Positions 6,804 to 11,988 of a stretch of DNA of 11,988 bases are shown one piece after another. The DNA is taken from contig DVMJ01000016.1 in NCBI GenBank assembly GCA_018715065.1, positions 1 to 11,988 on the forward strand. Direction: 5' to 3'. The DNA is from Fimiplasma intestinipullorum (GTDB taxonomy: Bacteria > Bacillota_I > Bacilli_A > Erysipelotrichales > Coprobacillaceae). How positions within the stretch are numbered: the first letter of the stretch is position 1; each line of letters opens with the position of its first letter. The notes beneath the pieces were generated by a model. The model was not told the DNA's origin, did no database searches, and worked only from the letters and a program-made list of their open reading frames with translations. Made by a program: the position numbers and the translations under genes.

Positions 6804-7709
6804 TTATTTCTGAGGCATGAAGACAGGCAAAAATGCCTGAACAGTTTCATTCATTCCTGTATCAAAAGGTGTGTATTGAAAATCGTATGTATCTATTAGA
6901 CGTGAACTATCATAGGATTCACATTCCTGGGAAAATAAAGGAAACGGAAGTGGATAGCCTTCTTGGATGGCTGTATCTAAATCTTGCTCAGTCAACAGCG
7001 CTTCTTTGTCTAGCGCGGATAGAATGCGACTGGCAATCTGATGATAAGTGATTTTTTCGGGACTGACAACATTGAAGATAGCCTGGGTTGGTTTGTCGAT
7101 GACCTGTAAGATAGCGCGTGCCACATCTTTGACATAAACCAACTGGAAAGTACCATCCGCATTGGCAAAATGGTAAAGCGGCTGATCCTGGCAGGCTCTG
7201 GCAATCAGGGCACTTTCACGAGGGGCATAATTAAAAGGACCATAGATCATGCCTGGTCTTAAGATCGTGTAGGAAAAGGCTTGAGATTGGGCAAGCGCAA
7301 TAAGCTCCTTTTCGACTTGGATCTTACCATCGATATATTGACCCACTTCACCAGCATAATGAAGATCTTCGTAGGGTTGATCTTCATCTTGTATCTTGTC
7401 TGTGCGATGTTTATAGACATCAACCGTGCTGATGAGAAGGTAGTGTTGAAAAGTGCCTGGAAAATGGGTACAGAATGTTTCAATGTCTCTTTTTTCATAA
7501 GCGCAGCAATCAATGATGACATCATAGTTTTCAGCGGGTAAGGATGCTAGTGCTGCTAGATCATGACGATCCAGCGTGAATTCCTGGTGGACATAGGATG
7601 CCATAGAATAATGTCCTCTATTTAATAGCGTCAGTTCATGTTTCGAATGGGCCATCAAGACAAAGACACGACCCAGAAAATAACTGCCGCCAATAAGCAA
7701 GATTTTCAA
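6804..7709 (-). CDS. NAD-dependent epimerase/dehydratase family protein (extended SDR)
   Basis: A 301-residue extended short-chain dehydrogenase/reductase. The Rossmann glycine motif is GGSYFLG (7-13), a variant GGTxFLG form seen in the epimerase branch that includes CSP41-like proteins. A catalytic Ser/Thr lies in LLISTVDVY (91-99), the Tyr-x3-Lys pair is Y125/K129 (YIDGK), and the substrate-side motif RPGMIYGP is at 151-158. All catalytic residues are present; the sugar or other substrate is unknown. The start is TTG at 7709: AAAGGAGG (complement of 7717-7724) lies seven bases upstream and the protein then opens MKILLIGG, exactly at the Rossmann strand. A longer frame to 7895 would add 62 residues that run into the divergent gene and are not SDR-like. 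GNAT follows on the same strand. Confidence 0.88.
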   Translation of the reverse strand: MKILLIGGSYFLGRVFVLMAHSKHELTLLNRGHYSMASYVHQEFTLDRHDLAALASLPAENYDVIIDCCAYEKRDIETFCTHFPGTFQHYLLISTVDVYKHRTDKIQDEDQPYEDLHYAGEVGQYIDGKIQVEKELIALAQSQAFSYTILRPGMIYGPFNYAPRESALIARACQDQPLYHFANADGTFQLVYVKDVARAILQVIDKPTQAIFNVVSPEKITYHQIASRILSALDKEALLTEQDLDTAIQEGYPLPFPLFSQECESYDSSRLIDTYDFQYTPFDTGMNETVQAFLPVFMPQK

Positions 7710-7716
7710 AATGATT

Positions 7717-7724
7717 CCTCCTTT
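7717..7724 (-). promoter_or_regulatory. Strong ribosome binding site fixing the TTG start of the epimerase
   Basis: AAAGGAGG on the minus strand, seven bases from TTG (complement of 7707-7709). No ATG or GTG is available at a matching distance, and the TTG sits exactly before the nucleotide-binding strand. Confidence 0.85.
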
Positions 7725-7737
7725 ATAAGCATAAACT

Positions 7738-7766
7738 ATTATAGCATGTCCCCATCCCTTAATAAA
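7738..7766 (-). promoter_or_regulatory. Promoter of the epimerase gene
   Basis: On the minus strand, TATAAT (complement of 7738-7743) with an extended -10 TG (TGCTATAAT). The hexamer 17 bp upstream is TTTATT, a poor -35. The start codon is 28 bases downstream of the -10. Confidence 0.65.
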
Positions 7767-7846
7767 ATGTTTAGAATTTCTTTTTCTTTTTGTAGCGTGT
7801 CTCTTTATGTTTTCGGGGTAAACTATATGACGAAAGAAGGGATAAC

Positions 7847-8533
7847 ATGAATTATTTAAAAACACATCGAAAACAACTGATGAAACTGGCAGCAATGTTT
7901 CTCTTTATCCTAGCCGGATGTCTGATTTTTTATCATCCCTTAGTCAAATTAGTGAGTGAACCAGAGATTTTAAAAGAACAATTAGCTCAGTTTGGCTTTG
8001 GTGGTGTGCTGATTGTGATTGGCATCATGACTTTACAAATTATCTTTCCTTTTTTACCCGGTGAGATCGTAGAGGTCGCTGCAGGATTTCTGTATGGTCC
8101 CATCTATGGGACATTCGTTTGTCTGGTTGGCGCTTTATTAGGATCAATCATTATCTATGGTTTTGTGAATTATTTTGGTGTAAAGCTCGTCACACAGTTA
8201 TTTAGTGAAGAAAAGATACAAAAATTAGATCATCTATCTCAAACAAAACATTTGTATCGTTTACTTTTCTGGGTCTTTTTTATTCCTGGAACACCGAAGG
8301 ATCTCTTGACTTATATGATGCCGGTATTGCAAGTGCCATTGTTGCCTTATTTAGGAATCACAACTTTAGCGCGATTCCCGTCAGTAGTAACAAGCACCGT
8401 GAGTGGGAATGCATTTGTGGAAAGAGACTATCTTTTTATGGCTATCGTCTTTGGAACCACTGCTTTGATCTCGTTATTTGGACTATGGATCTACCAGCGT
8501 TATGTTCAAAAGCAAACTTTAGGAAATCTTTAG
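7847..8533 (+). CDS. TVP38/TMEM64 (DedA-related, SNARE-associated) membrane protein
   Basis: A 228-residue integral membrane protein of the TVP38/TMEM64 (VTT domain) family. Hydrophobic segments lie at about residues 12-30, 50-70, 82-110, 138-148, 162-178 and 195-217. Family motifs: FLPGEIVEVAAGFLYGPIYG (69-88), a G-rich helix VGALLGSIIIYGF, the re-entrant-type motif FFIPGTPKDLLTY (144-156), and ARFPSVVTSTVSGNA (175-189). Relatives are implicated in lipid scrambling or flipping, and DedA proteins in undecaprenyl phosphate recycling; the role of this protein is not known. AAGAAGGG precedes the ATG by a suitable distance. It diverges from the epimerase and has the same direction as the two-component genes 69 bases downstream. 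No clear terminator separates them, so read-through is possible. Confidence 0.88.
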   Translation: MNYLKTHRKQLMKLAAMFLFILAGCLIFYHPLVKLVSEPEILKEQLAQFGFGGVLIVIGIMTLQIIFPFLPGEIVEVAAGFLYGPIYGTFVCLVGALLGSIIIYGFVNYFGVKLVTQLFSEEKIQKLDHLSQTKHLYRLLFWVFFIPGTPKDLLTYMMPVLQVPLLPYLGITTLARFPSVVTSTVSGNAFVERDYLFMAIVFGTTALISLFGLWIYQRYVQKQTLGNL

Positions 8534-8543
8534 AAAGCGCACC

Positions 8544-8572
8544 TCCTCATCTTTATGTTTCAATGTTATAAT
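8544..8572 (+). promoter_or_regulatory. Promoter of the two-component operon
   Basis: Consensus TATAAT (8567-8572) with an extended -10 TG (TGTTATAAT). The hexamer 17 bp upstream, TCCTCA (8544-8549), is a weak -35. It lies 30 bases before the response-regulator ATG, which also has GGGGGAGG at 8588-8595. Confidence 0.65.
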
Positions 8573-8602
8573 AGAGACATATGAATTGGGGGAGGTCTTA
8601 GG

Positions 8603-9304
8603 ATGGAATACCATATTTTAGTATGTGAAGATGAAAAAGAAATTGCTGACGCCATTGAGATTTATTTAAAAAACCAGGGATATGTTGTGCATAAAGCAGC
8701 TAATGGAAAAGAAGGCATGGAAATTATTGAACGAGAAGTCATTCATTTAGCGATCATTGATATCATGATGCCGGTCATGGATGGCATTCAGCTGGTCATG
8801 AAGCTAAGAGAACACTATGATTTTCCAGTCATTATTTTATCTGCCAAATCAGAAGATATTGACAAGATCACGGGTCTGAATATCGGTGCAGATGATTATG
8901 TTACCAAGCCCTTTGTACCTATGGAACTTCTAGCGCGTGTTGCCAGTCAGTTAAGACGCTATCAGAAATATTTAAATGTTGTCGACAGCAAGAAAGAAGA
9001 TGGGACCCGGTATGTTGTCGGAGGACTGGAATTAAATCTGGATACAAAAGAATTATTTGTGGATGGTACACCGGTCAAAGTGACACCTATTGAATTTCGT
9101 ATTCTGGAATTATTGATGCATTATCCTGGTAAAGTTTTTTCAGCTGATAGCATTTATGAGAATGTTTGGAAAGAAAGTGCCATTAATACGGAAACAGTGA
9201 TGGTACATATACGAAACTTGAGGGAAAAGATTGAAATCAATCCCAAGAATCCTCGCTATCTTAAAGTAGTATGGGGAGTAGGCTACAAAATAGAGAAACA
9301 ATAA
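8603..9304 (+). CDS. OmpR/PhoB-type response regulator
   Basis: A 233-residue DNA-binding response regulator. The receiver domain (1-118) has the acidic pocket E9/D10, the phospho-acceptor D53 in IIDIMMPVMDG, S80 in VIILSAKSED and the conserved K102 in GADDYVTKPF. After a linker of about 15 residues comes a winged-helix domain (about 130-230) with the family signatures LTPIEFRILELL-like (VTPIEFRILELLMHYPGK), YENVW and VMVHIRNLREK, ending VWGVGYKIEKQ. It is most like the VanR/YycF-type branch common in Bacillota. The partner kinase gene follows 18 bases later. Target promoters are unknown; autoregulation is plausible but no clear direct repeat was found at its own promoter. Confidence 0.96.
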   Translation: MEYHILVCEDEKEIADAIEIYLKNQGYVVHKAANGKEGMEIIEREVIHLAIIDIMMPVMDGIQLVMKLREHYDFPVIILSAKSEDIDKITGLNIGADDYVTKPFVPMELLARVASQLRRYQKYLNVVDSKKEDGTRYVVGGLELNLDTKELFVDGTPVKVTPIEFRILELLMHYPGKVFSADSIYENVWKESAINTETVMVHIRNLREKIEINPKNPRYLKVVWGVGYKIEKQ

Positions 9305-9322
9305 GTAAAGAAGGGGAGGTCT

Positions 9323-11506
9323 ATGAAAAAGAAAATAACGTTTATTGTTCTGACGATCCTTGTTTTCTTTGGCTGTGCTTTTGGTGCAATCAATATGTAT
9401 GATAATATCAGACAACAAGGAGAAAAGGAATTAGCGAATACCAATTTATACCCTCGTGTTGAGGATGTAATCTTACGCATGATCCTGCCAATCGATCAAC
9501 AGTTATCCGATGTTCCGGTCGAAGATGTCGCTAAAACGTATCTGTCACTTAGTTTTATGGACTCCAATACCGATTATGTCAATGAATACCTGTATTTTGT
9601 GAGTATTTTCAATGATGAATTTTCTAATTGGCAAAATCTGTTTCTAGATGAAAGCAACTATTATTATGCCGTCAACCTGGAGACAGGCAAGACACTCAGC
9701 ACGCAGGGAATTCACTCCGATCAACCGGATATCAGTCATATTTTTGAAGATGAGAGTATTCAGGATGATTTCATCTGGTATGCGAAAGTGAGCTTTGATG
9801 AAGAGGGCAATGTGACTCTCATGACTTCGCAGGAACAATACCATAATACTTTAGACCTGCAGAGTCTGATATCTGATATTTTTGCGGGAACATGGGCGAC
9901 TTATGGTGAAGATACCGGTGTTTATGCGAGCATCAATCCACCTACGAATATTGAAATTACTTTTGCAGTCCCTAAAAATGGCGGCAGTTTAGTCGATTAT
10001 TATTCTTATCCAATGTACACTCGGATCAATCCGATGAATGATAATATTGCTGGAATGTTAAGCTTGATGGCTGTAGGACTATGTATCGTCACAGGGTTAT
10101 ATATGTTGATCTATCCGATTCGTATTGTCGAAGAGATCCAACCTTATCGAACACTCAAGCGCATCAAGGGAGAAGTTTATCTCTTTGTCATGCCACTAGT
10201 CATCATGGGTGTCTTTGTCATATTAGGACATCTAAGTGAGAATATGATCATGCAGGATGTGAATCTATACAACGGTATTCGTGAGTACGGTTTTGATCCG
10301 CAAAGAATCCTACCGCCTTTGGCCATCCTTTTATGGATGTTGCTGTTTTTTCTGTTCACGTTATGTGTCTATATTGTCAAGTATGCCTTCCATATTCGTT
10401 TAAAAAATTATTTCTGGAATCACACTTGTTTAGGCTGGTTCTTTAGAGCCTGCAAGAACGGGATGAACGCTGTGATCCAATTTGACATGCATGATTCAGT
10501 CAATCAGACTTTAATCAAGATCCTGGGTGTCAACTTTATTATTATCGTAGGCATTAGTTTCTTTTTTGTCTTTGGAATTATATGGGCCATTATTTATACG
10601 ATCATTCTCTTCTTTATTCTGAAAAATCGCTTTGTCTCCATTCGCAATGACTATCAGGTTTTATTAGATGCCACACAACGCTTGAGTAATGGCGATTTTG
10701 ACATTCAAATTGATCAGGACCTCGGTCTCTTTAATTCTTTAAGAGATGAGTTTAGTAATATTCGTGATGGCTTTGAAAAAGCAGTCAATGAAGAGGTTAA
10801 ATCACAGAAGATGAAAACAGAACTGATATCCAATGTTTCCCATGATCTAAAAACACCTTTGACCTCCATTATAACGTACCTGGACTTATTGAAAAATCCA
10901 GACGCGACTTATGATGAGAAAAAAGAATATATGGCAGTTATCGAGCGCAATACCTCACGCCTGAAATCACTCATCGAAGATCTCTTTGAAGTTACGAAAG
11001 TCAATACAGGTAATATTACTTTAGATCTGGTGGATATGAATATTATCTCGCTTGTTCAGCAGGTCTACTTTGAATGTCAGGATGCCTTAGATGCGAATGA
11101 TTTGGATGTGCGGATCACCTGCAGTGAAGAAAAGATCCTCTGTCATTTGGATTCCTCTAAAACCTATCGCATCTTTGAAAATTTACTGATGAATATCAGC
11201 AAATACGCTTTGCCGCAGTCCAGAGTTTATATTGATATTTCAAAACTGGAGAATGAGGTCGTGCTCACCTTCCGAAATATATCTAAGGATGAAATGCATT
11301 TTGATGGTACAGAAATTGTCGAAAGATTCGTTCAGGGTGATAAGTCCCGCAATGCCAAAGGAAGCGGGTTAGGCCTGGCCATAGCCAAAAGCTTTACCGA
11401 AGTCCAGCAAGGCACTTTCAACGTGGTGATTGATGGGGATTTGTTTAAGGTCATCGTGGTATTTCCAACGATCGAAGAAGTTAAAGAACCTGAAGAGGTG
11501 ATTTAA
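9323..11506 (+). CDS. Membrane sensor histidine kinase with extracellular domain and multi-pass region
   Basis: A 727-residue kinase, long for a sensor of this branch. Order: TM1 (about 5-23), an extracytoplasmic region of about 220 residues without a recognised domain, then hydrophobic segments at about 245-266, 286-305, 329-353 and a long 402-434 stretch that could span twice. A HAMP-like linker follows (about 436-490, ATQRLSNGDFDIQI). HisKA has H507 in SNVSHDLKTPLTS. The N-box is near 616-626 (RIFENLLMNISKYA), and the ATP lid G2 is KGSGLGLAIAK at 679-689. The usual G1 DxGxG is replaced around RNISKDEM, a feature I recall from a VanS-like subgroup with conserved 'FRNIS'. AGGGGAGG precedes the ATG. 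The stimulus is unknown; the adjacent TVP38 gene makes an envelope signal possible. The final codons form half of a terminator stem. Confidence 0.93.
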   Translation: MKKKITFIVLTILVFFGCAFGAINMYDNIRQQGEKELANTNLYPRVEDVILRMILPIDQQLSDVPVEDVAKTYLSLSFMDSNTDYVNEYLYFVSIFNDEFSNWQNLFLDESNYYYAVNLETGKTLSTQGIHSDQPDISHIFEDESIQDDFIWYAKVSFDEEGNVTLMTSQEQYHNTLDLQSLISDIFAGTWATYGEDTGVYASINPPTNIEITFAVPKNGGSLVDYYSYPMYTRINPMNDNIAGMLSLMAVGLCIVTGLYMLIYPIRIVEEIQPYRTLKRIKGEVYLFVMPLVIMGVFVILGHLSENMIMQDVNLYNGIREYGFDPQRILPPLAILLWMLLFFLFTLCVYIVKYAFHIRLKNYFWNHTCLGWFFRACKNGMNAVIQFDMHDSVNQTLIKILGVNFIIIVGISFFFVFGIIWAIIYTIILFFILKNRFVSIRNDYQVLLDATQRLSNGDFDIQIDQDLGLFNSLRDEFSNIRDGFEKAVNEEVKSQKMKTELISNVSHDLKTPLTSIITYLDLLKNPDATYDEKKEYMAVIERNTSRLKSLIEDLFEVTKVNTGNITLDLVDMNIISLVQQVYFECQDALDANDLDVRITCSEEKILCHLDSSKTYRIFENLLMNISKYALPQSRVYIDISKLENEVVLTFRNISKDEMHFDGTEIVERFVQGDKSRNAKGSGLGLAIAKSFTEVQQGTFNVVIDGDLFKVIVVFPTIEEVKEPEEVI

Positions 11507-11515
11507 CTTCTTTTA
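11475..11515 (+). terminator. Intrinsic terminator overlapping the 3' end of the kinase gene
   Basis: AAGAAGTTAAA (11475-11485) pairs perfectly with TTTAACTTCTT (11502-11512). Inside, ACCT (11488-11491) pairs with AGGT (11496-11499) around GAAG, with a symmetric GA/GA mismatch between the two stems. A short T-rich tract follows (TTATTG). Most of the structure is coding sequence for the kinase tail. Confidence 0.75.
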
Positions 11516-11553
11516 TTGTATCGGAATGGCTCAAAAAAACAGGGATGTTAATA

Positions 11554-11580
11554 GGCGTTGCTTGTAGCAATGCCTTCTTT
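11554..11580 (+). terminator. Possible second terminator hairpin
   Basis: GGCGTTGC (11554-11561) pairs with GCAATGCC (11567-11574), one G-T pair, five-base loop, followed by TTCTTT. It is weaker than the terminator at 11475. It may instead be part of the control region of the following HTH gene. Confidence 0.4.
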
Positions 11581-11590
11581 CGCATAGAAT
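11562..11590 (+). promoter_or_regulatory. Possible promoter of the interrupted HTH gene
   Basis: TTGTAG (11562-11567), a 17-bp spacer and TAGAAT (11585-11590), 32 bases before the ATG. Both boxes are imperfect, and the -35 lies in the hairpin at 11554-11574. Confidence 0.4.
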
Positions 11591-11622
11591 GGAGTTGAAG
11601 ATAAAAAGAGGAGGTGTTTTCA

Positions 11623-11748
11623 ATGCTAAGTGAAAACATAAAGACCATGCGAAAAGCCAAAGGTCTTTCACAACAGGAACTTGCTATACGTTTAAATGTC
11701 GTGCGTCAGACGATTTCCAAGTGGGAACAGGGGGGTTCACTTAGATAA
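11623..11748 (+). pseudogene. XRE-family HTH regulator, truncated by an insertion
   Basis: ATG at 11623 has a strong AGAGGAGGTG six bases or so upstream. The frame encodes 41 residues: MLSENIKTMRKAKGLSQQEL, then AIRLNVVRQTISKWEQG, then GSLR and a stop. The first 37 or so residues are a textbook Cro/C1-type HTH (helices 1 to 4, with the RQTISKWEQ recognition part). Intact members continue with something like G-LSVPD and a further helix plus a variable C-terminal domain, all missing here. The last four codons and the stop come from GC-rich DNA that begins around 11733-11737. The natural gene therefore appears split, with its remainder beyond the window on the far side of the element. The residual peptide probably lacks the complete HTH fold. 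Its usual target is unknown. An assembly misjoin is the main alternative. Confidence 0.8.
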
Positions 11749-11790
11749 AGATACCACATCAATCCCACGCTGACTTTTGCTCAACCGATA

Positions 11791-11804
11791 CAGCCGGAGG
11801 GCTG
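11791..11804. repeat. Short inverted repeat (hairpin 1 of the element end)
   Basis: CAGCC (11791-11795), loop GGAG, GGCTG (11800-11804). Confidence 0.6.
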
Positions 11805-11808
11805 GATA

Positions 11809-11862
11809 ACAAGAAAAGGCGGTATGCGCCCCGTGGAGGGGTTGCGTACCGCCTTTTCTTGT
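11809..11862. repeat. Long inverted repeat (hairpin 2)
   Basis: ACAAGAAAAGGCGGTA (11809-11824) is perfectly complementary to 11847-11862. As RNA the pairing continues through TGCG with wobble pairs and CCCC/GGGG (11829-11832 with 11838-11841) around a five-base loop GTGGA, for roughly 24 base pairs with one bulge. No T-run follows on the plus strand, and none on the minus strand, so it is not a standard terminator. Confidence 0.9.
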
Positions 11863-11870
11863 GGGGGTTT

Positions 11871-11896
11871 CCAAAGGGGGCAACGCCCCCATTTGG
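11871..11896. repeat. Inverted repeat (hairpin 3)
   Basis: CCAAA-GGGGGC (11871-11881) pairs with GCCCCC-(A)-TTTGG (11885-11896); loop AAC, one bulged A. Confidence 0.85.
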
Positions 11897-11927
11897 CACA
11901 CGACTTTGCGAAGCAAAGTGTAGTGTG
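11897..11927. repeat. Inverted repeat (hairpin 4), possible oriT-type element
   Basis: ACTTTGC (11903-11909), loop GAA, GCAAAGT (11913-11919); outer arms CACAC (11897-11901) and GTGTG (11923-11927) with an asymmetric internal loop; then TTATAC. A hairpin followed by a short conserved flank is the layout of relaxase nic regions. The oriT reading is inference. Confidence 0.6.
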
Positions 11928-11988
11928 TTATACGCTCTGTCGGCGTTGCCGTGAAAATGCCGTTGCCGCCGGGGAGGGCAAGGGCATT

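Larger units (their letters stand above)
11735..11988. mobile_element. Terminal part of an integrated mobile element (conjugative/mobilizable type, inferred)
   Basis: The boundary is placed where the HTH coding pattern stops, and it is uncertain by several bases. From 11821 to 11988 G+C is about 60% by my count, compared with about 38% over 11581-11700. Short codons and frequent stops leave no complete gene in this 250-base stretch, but it holds four hairpins in a row (11791-11927). The look of this sequence, especially the hairpin ending in GTGTGTTATAC, recalls the non-coding ends and transfer regions of Tn1549-like integrative elements in gut Clostridia. This is recollection, not a search. 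No integrase or relaxase gene is visible, so the class is unproven. A frame open at the right edge (ATG at 11957) is too short to judge. Confidence 0.6.

Noticed and set aside
6824..6839. Hairpin CAGGCA/TGCCTG near the 3' end of the epimerase gene as a terminator
   Set aside because: Only six base pairs, inside the coding sequence, with no T-run following on the minus strand.
7710..7895. A 62-residue N-terminal extension of the epimerase frame starting at 7895
   Set aside because: It crosses the promoter and ribosome binding site of the epimerase and overlaps the start of the divergent membrane-protein gene. The sequence is not SDR-like, and TTG at 7709 with AAAGGAGG is a far better start.
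9140..9480. Minus-strand open frames opposite the response regulator and kinase start
   Set aside because: They lie antisense to strongly supported coding regions, have no ribosome binding sites and give no recognisable protein.
11950..11988. Possible start of a gene at the right edge (GTG 11951 or ATG 11957)
   Set aside because: Only about a dozen codons, low-complexity P/R/A/G translation and no clear ribosome binding site; it cannot be judged.
1..11988. CRISPR arrays, tRNA or rRNA genes
   Set aside because: No regularly spaced repeats and no cloverleaf or rRNA-like sequence were seen on reading both strands.

Overview
The window reads as chromosome of a low-GC Gram-positive bacterium (Bacillota). 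The evidence is the dnaX-ybaB-recR-bofA and tmk-holB-ricT-trmN6-rsmI gene order, strong AGGAGG-type ribosome binding sites, TTG as an alternative start, and A/T-rich promoters with extended -10 boxes. A gut firmicute such as a member of the Erysipelotrichia would fit. That lineage call is an impression from the protein sequences, not a search result.

Layout. (1) Positions 1-1612, plus strand: the C-terminal end of dnaX (clamp-loader tau/gamma), ybaB, recR and a short BofA-like membrane protein, ending in a symmetric terminator. (2) 1639-1980, minus strand: a small hydrophobic protein that resembles DUF3796, convergent with bofA and divergent from tmk, with its own extended -10 promoter. (3) 2125-6155, plus strand: a tightly packed operon of tmk, holB (delta prime), ricT, a trmN6-type methyltransferase and rsmI. 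Its genes overlap or nearly abut, and it is driven by a promoter just upstream of tmk. (4) 6152-7709, minus strand: an NAD-dependent epimerase/SDR protein (TTG start) followed by a GNAT acetyltransferase. The GNAT and rsmI stop codons share one CTAG in the loop of a bidirectional terminator. (5) 7847-11506, plus strand: a TVP38/TMEM64-family membrane protein, then an OmpR-type response regulator and a large multi-membrane-segment histidine kinase with its own promoter and a terminator that overlaps the kinase 3' end. (6) 11623 to about 11735: the first third of an XRE-type HTH repressor gene, cut off mid-HTH. (7) About 11735-11988: DNA of much higher G+C (about 60% by my count over 11821-11988, against about 38% just before the break) with four closely spaced hairpins and no complete gene. 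It looks like the end of an integrated conjugative or mobilizable element.

Functionally, the first two plus-strand blocks form a DNA replication/repair and RNA-modification housekeeping cluster. The clamp loader is represented by DnaX and delta prime, with dTMP kinase, the recombination mediator RecR, a tRNA and a 16S rRNA methyltransferase, and the RNase Y-associated factor RicT. The second half is an accessory envelope-sensing/metabolic neighbourhood whose right boundary is the insertion. The most notable signal is the hard junction inside the HTH gene and the structured, GC-rich sequence beyond it. I did not find a convincing wholly new system here.
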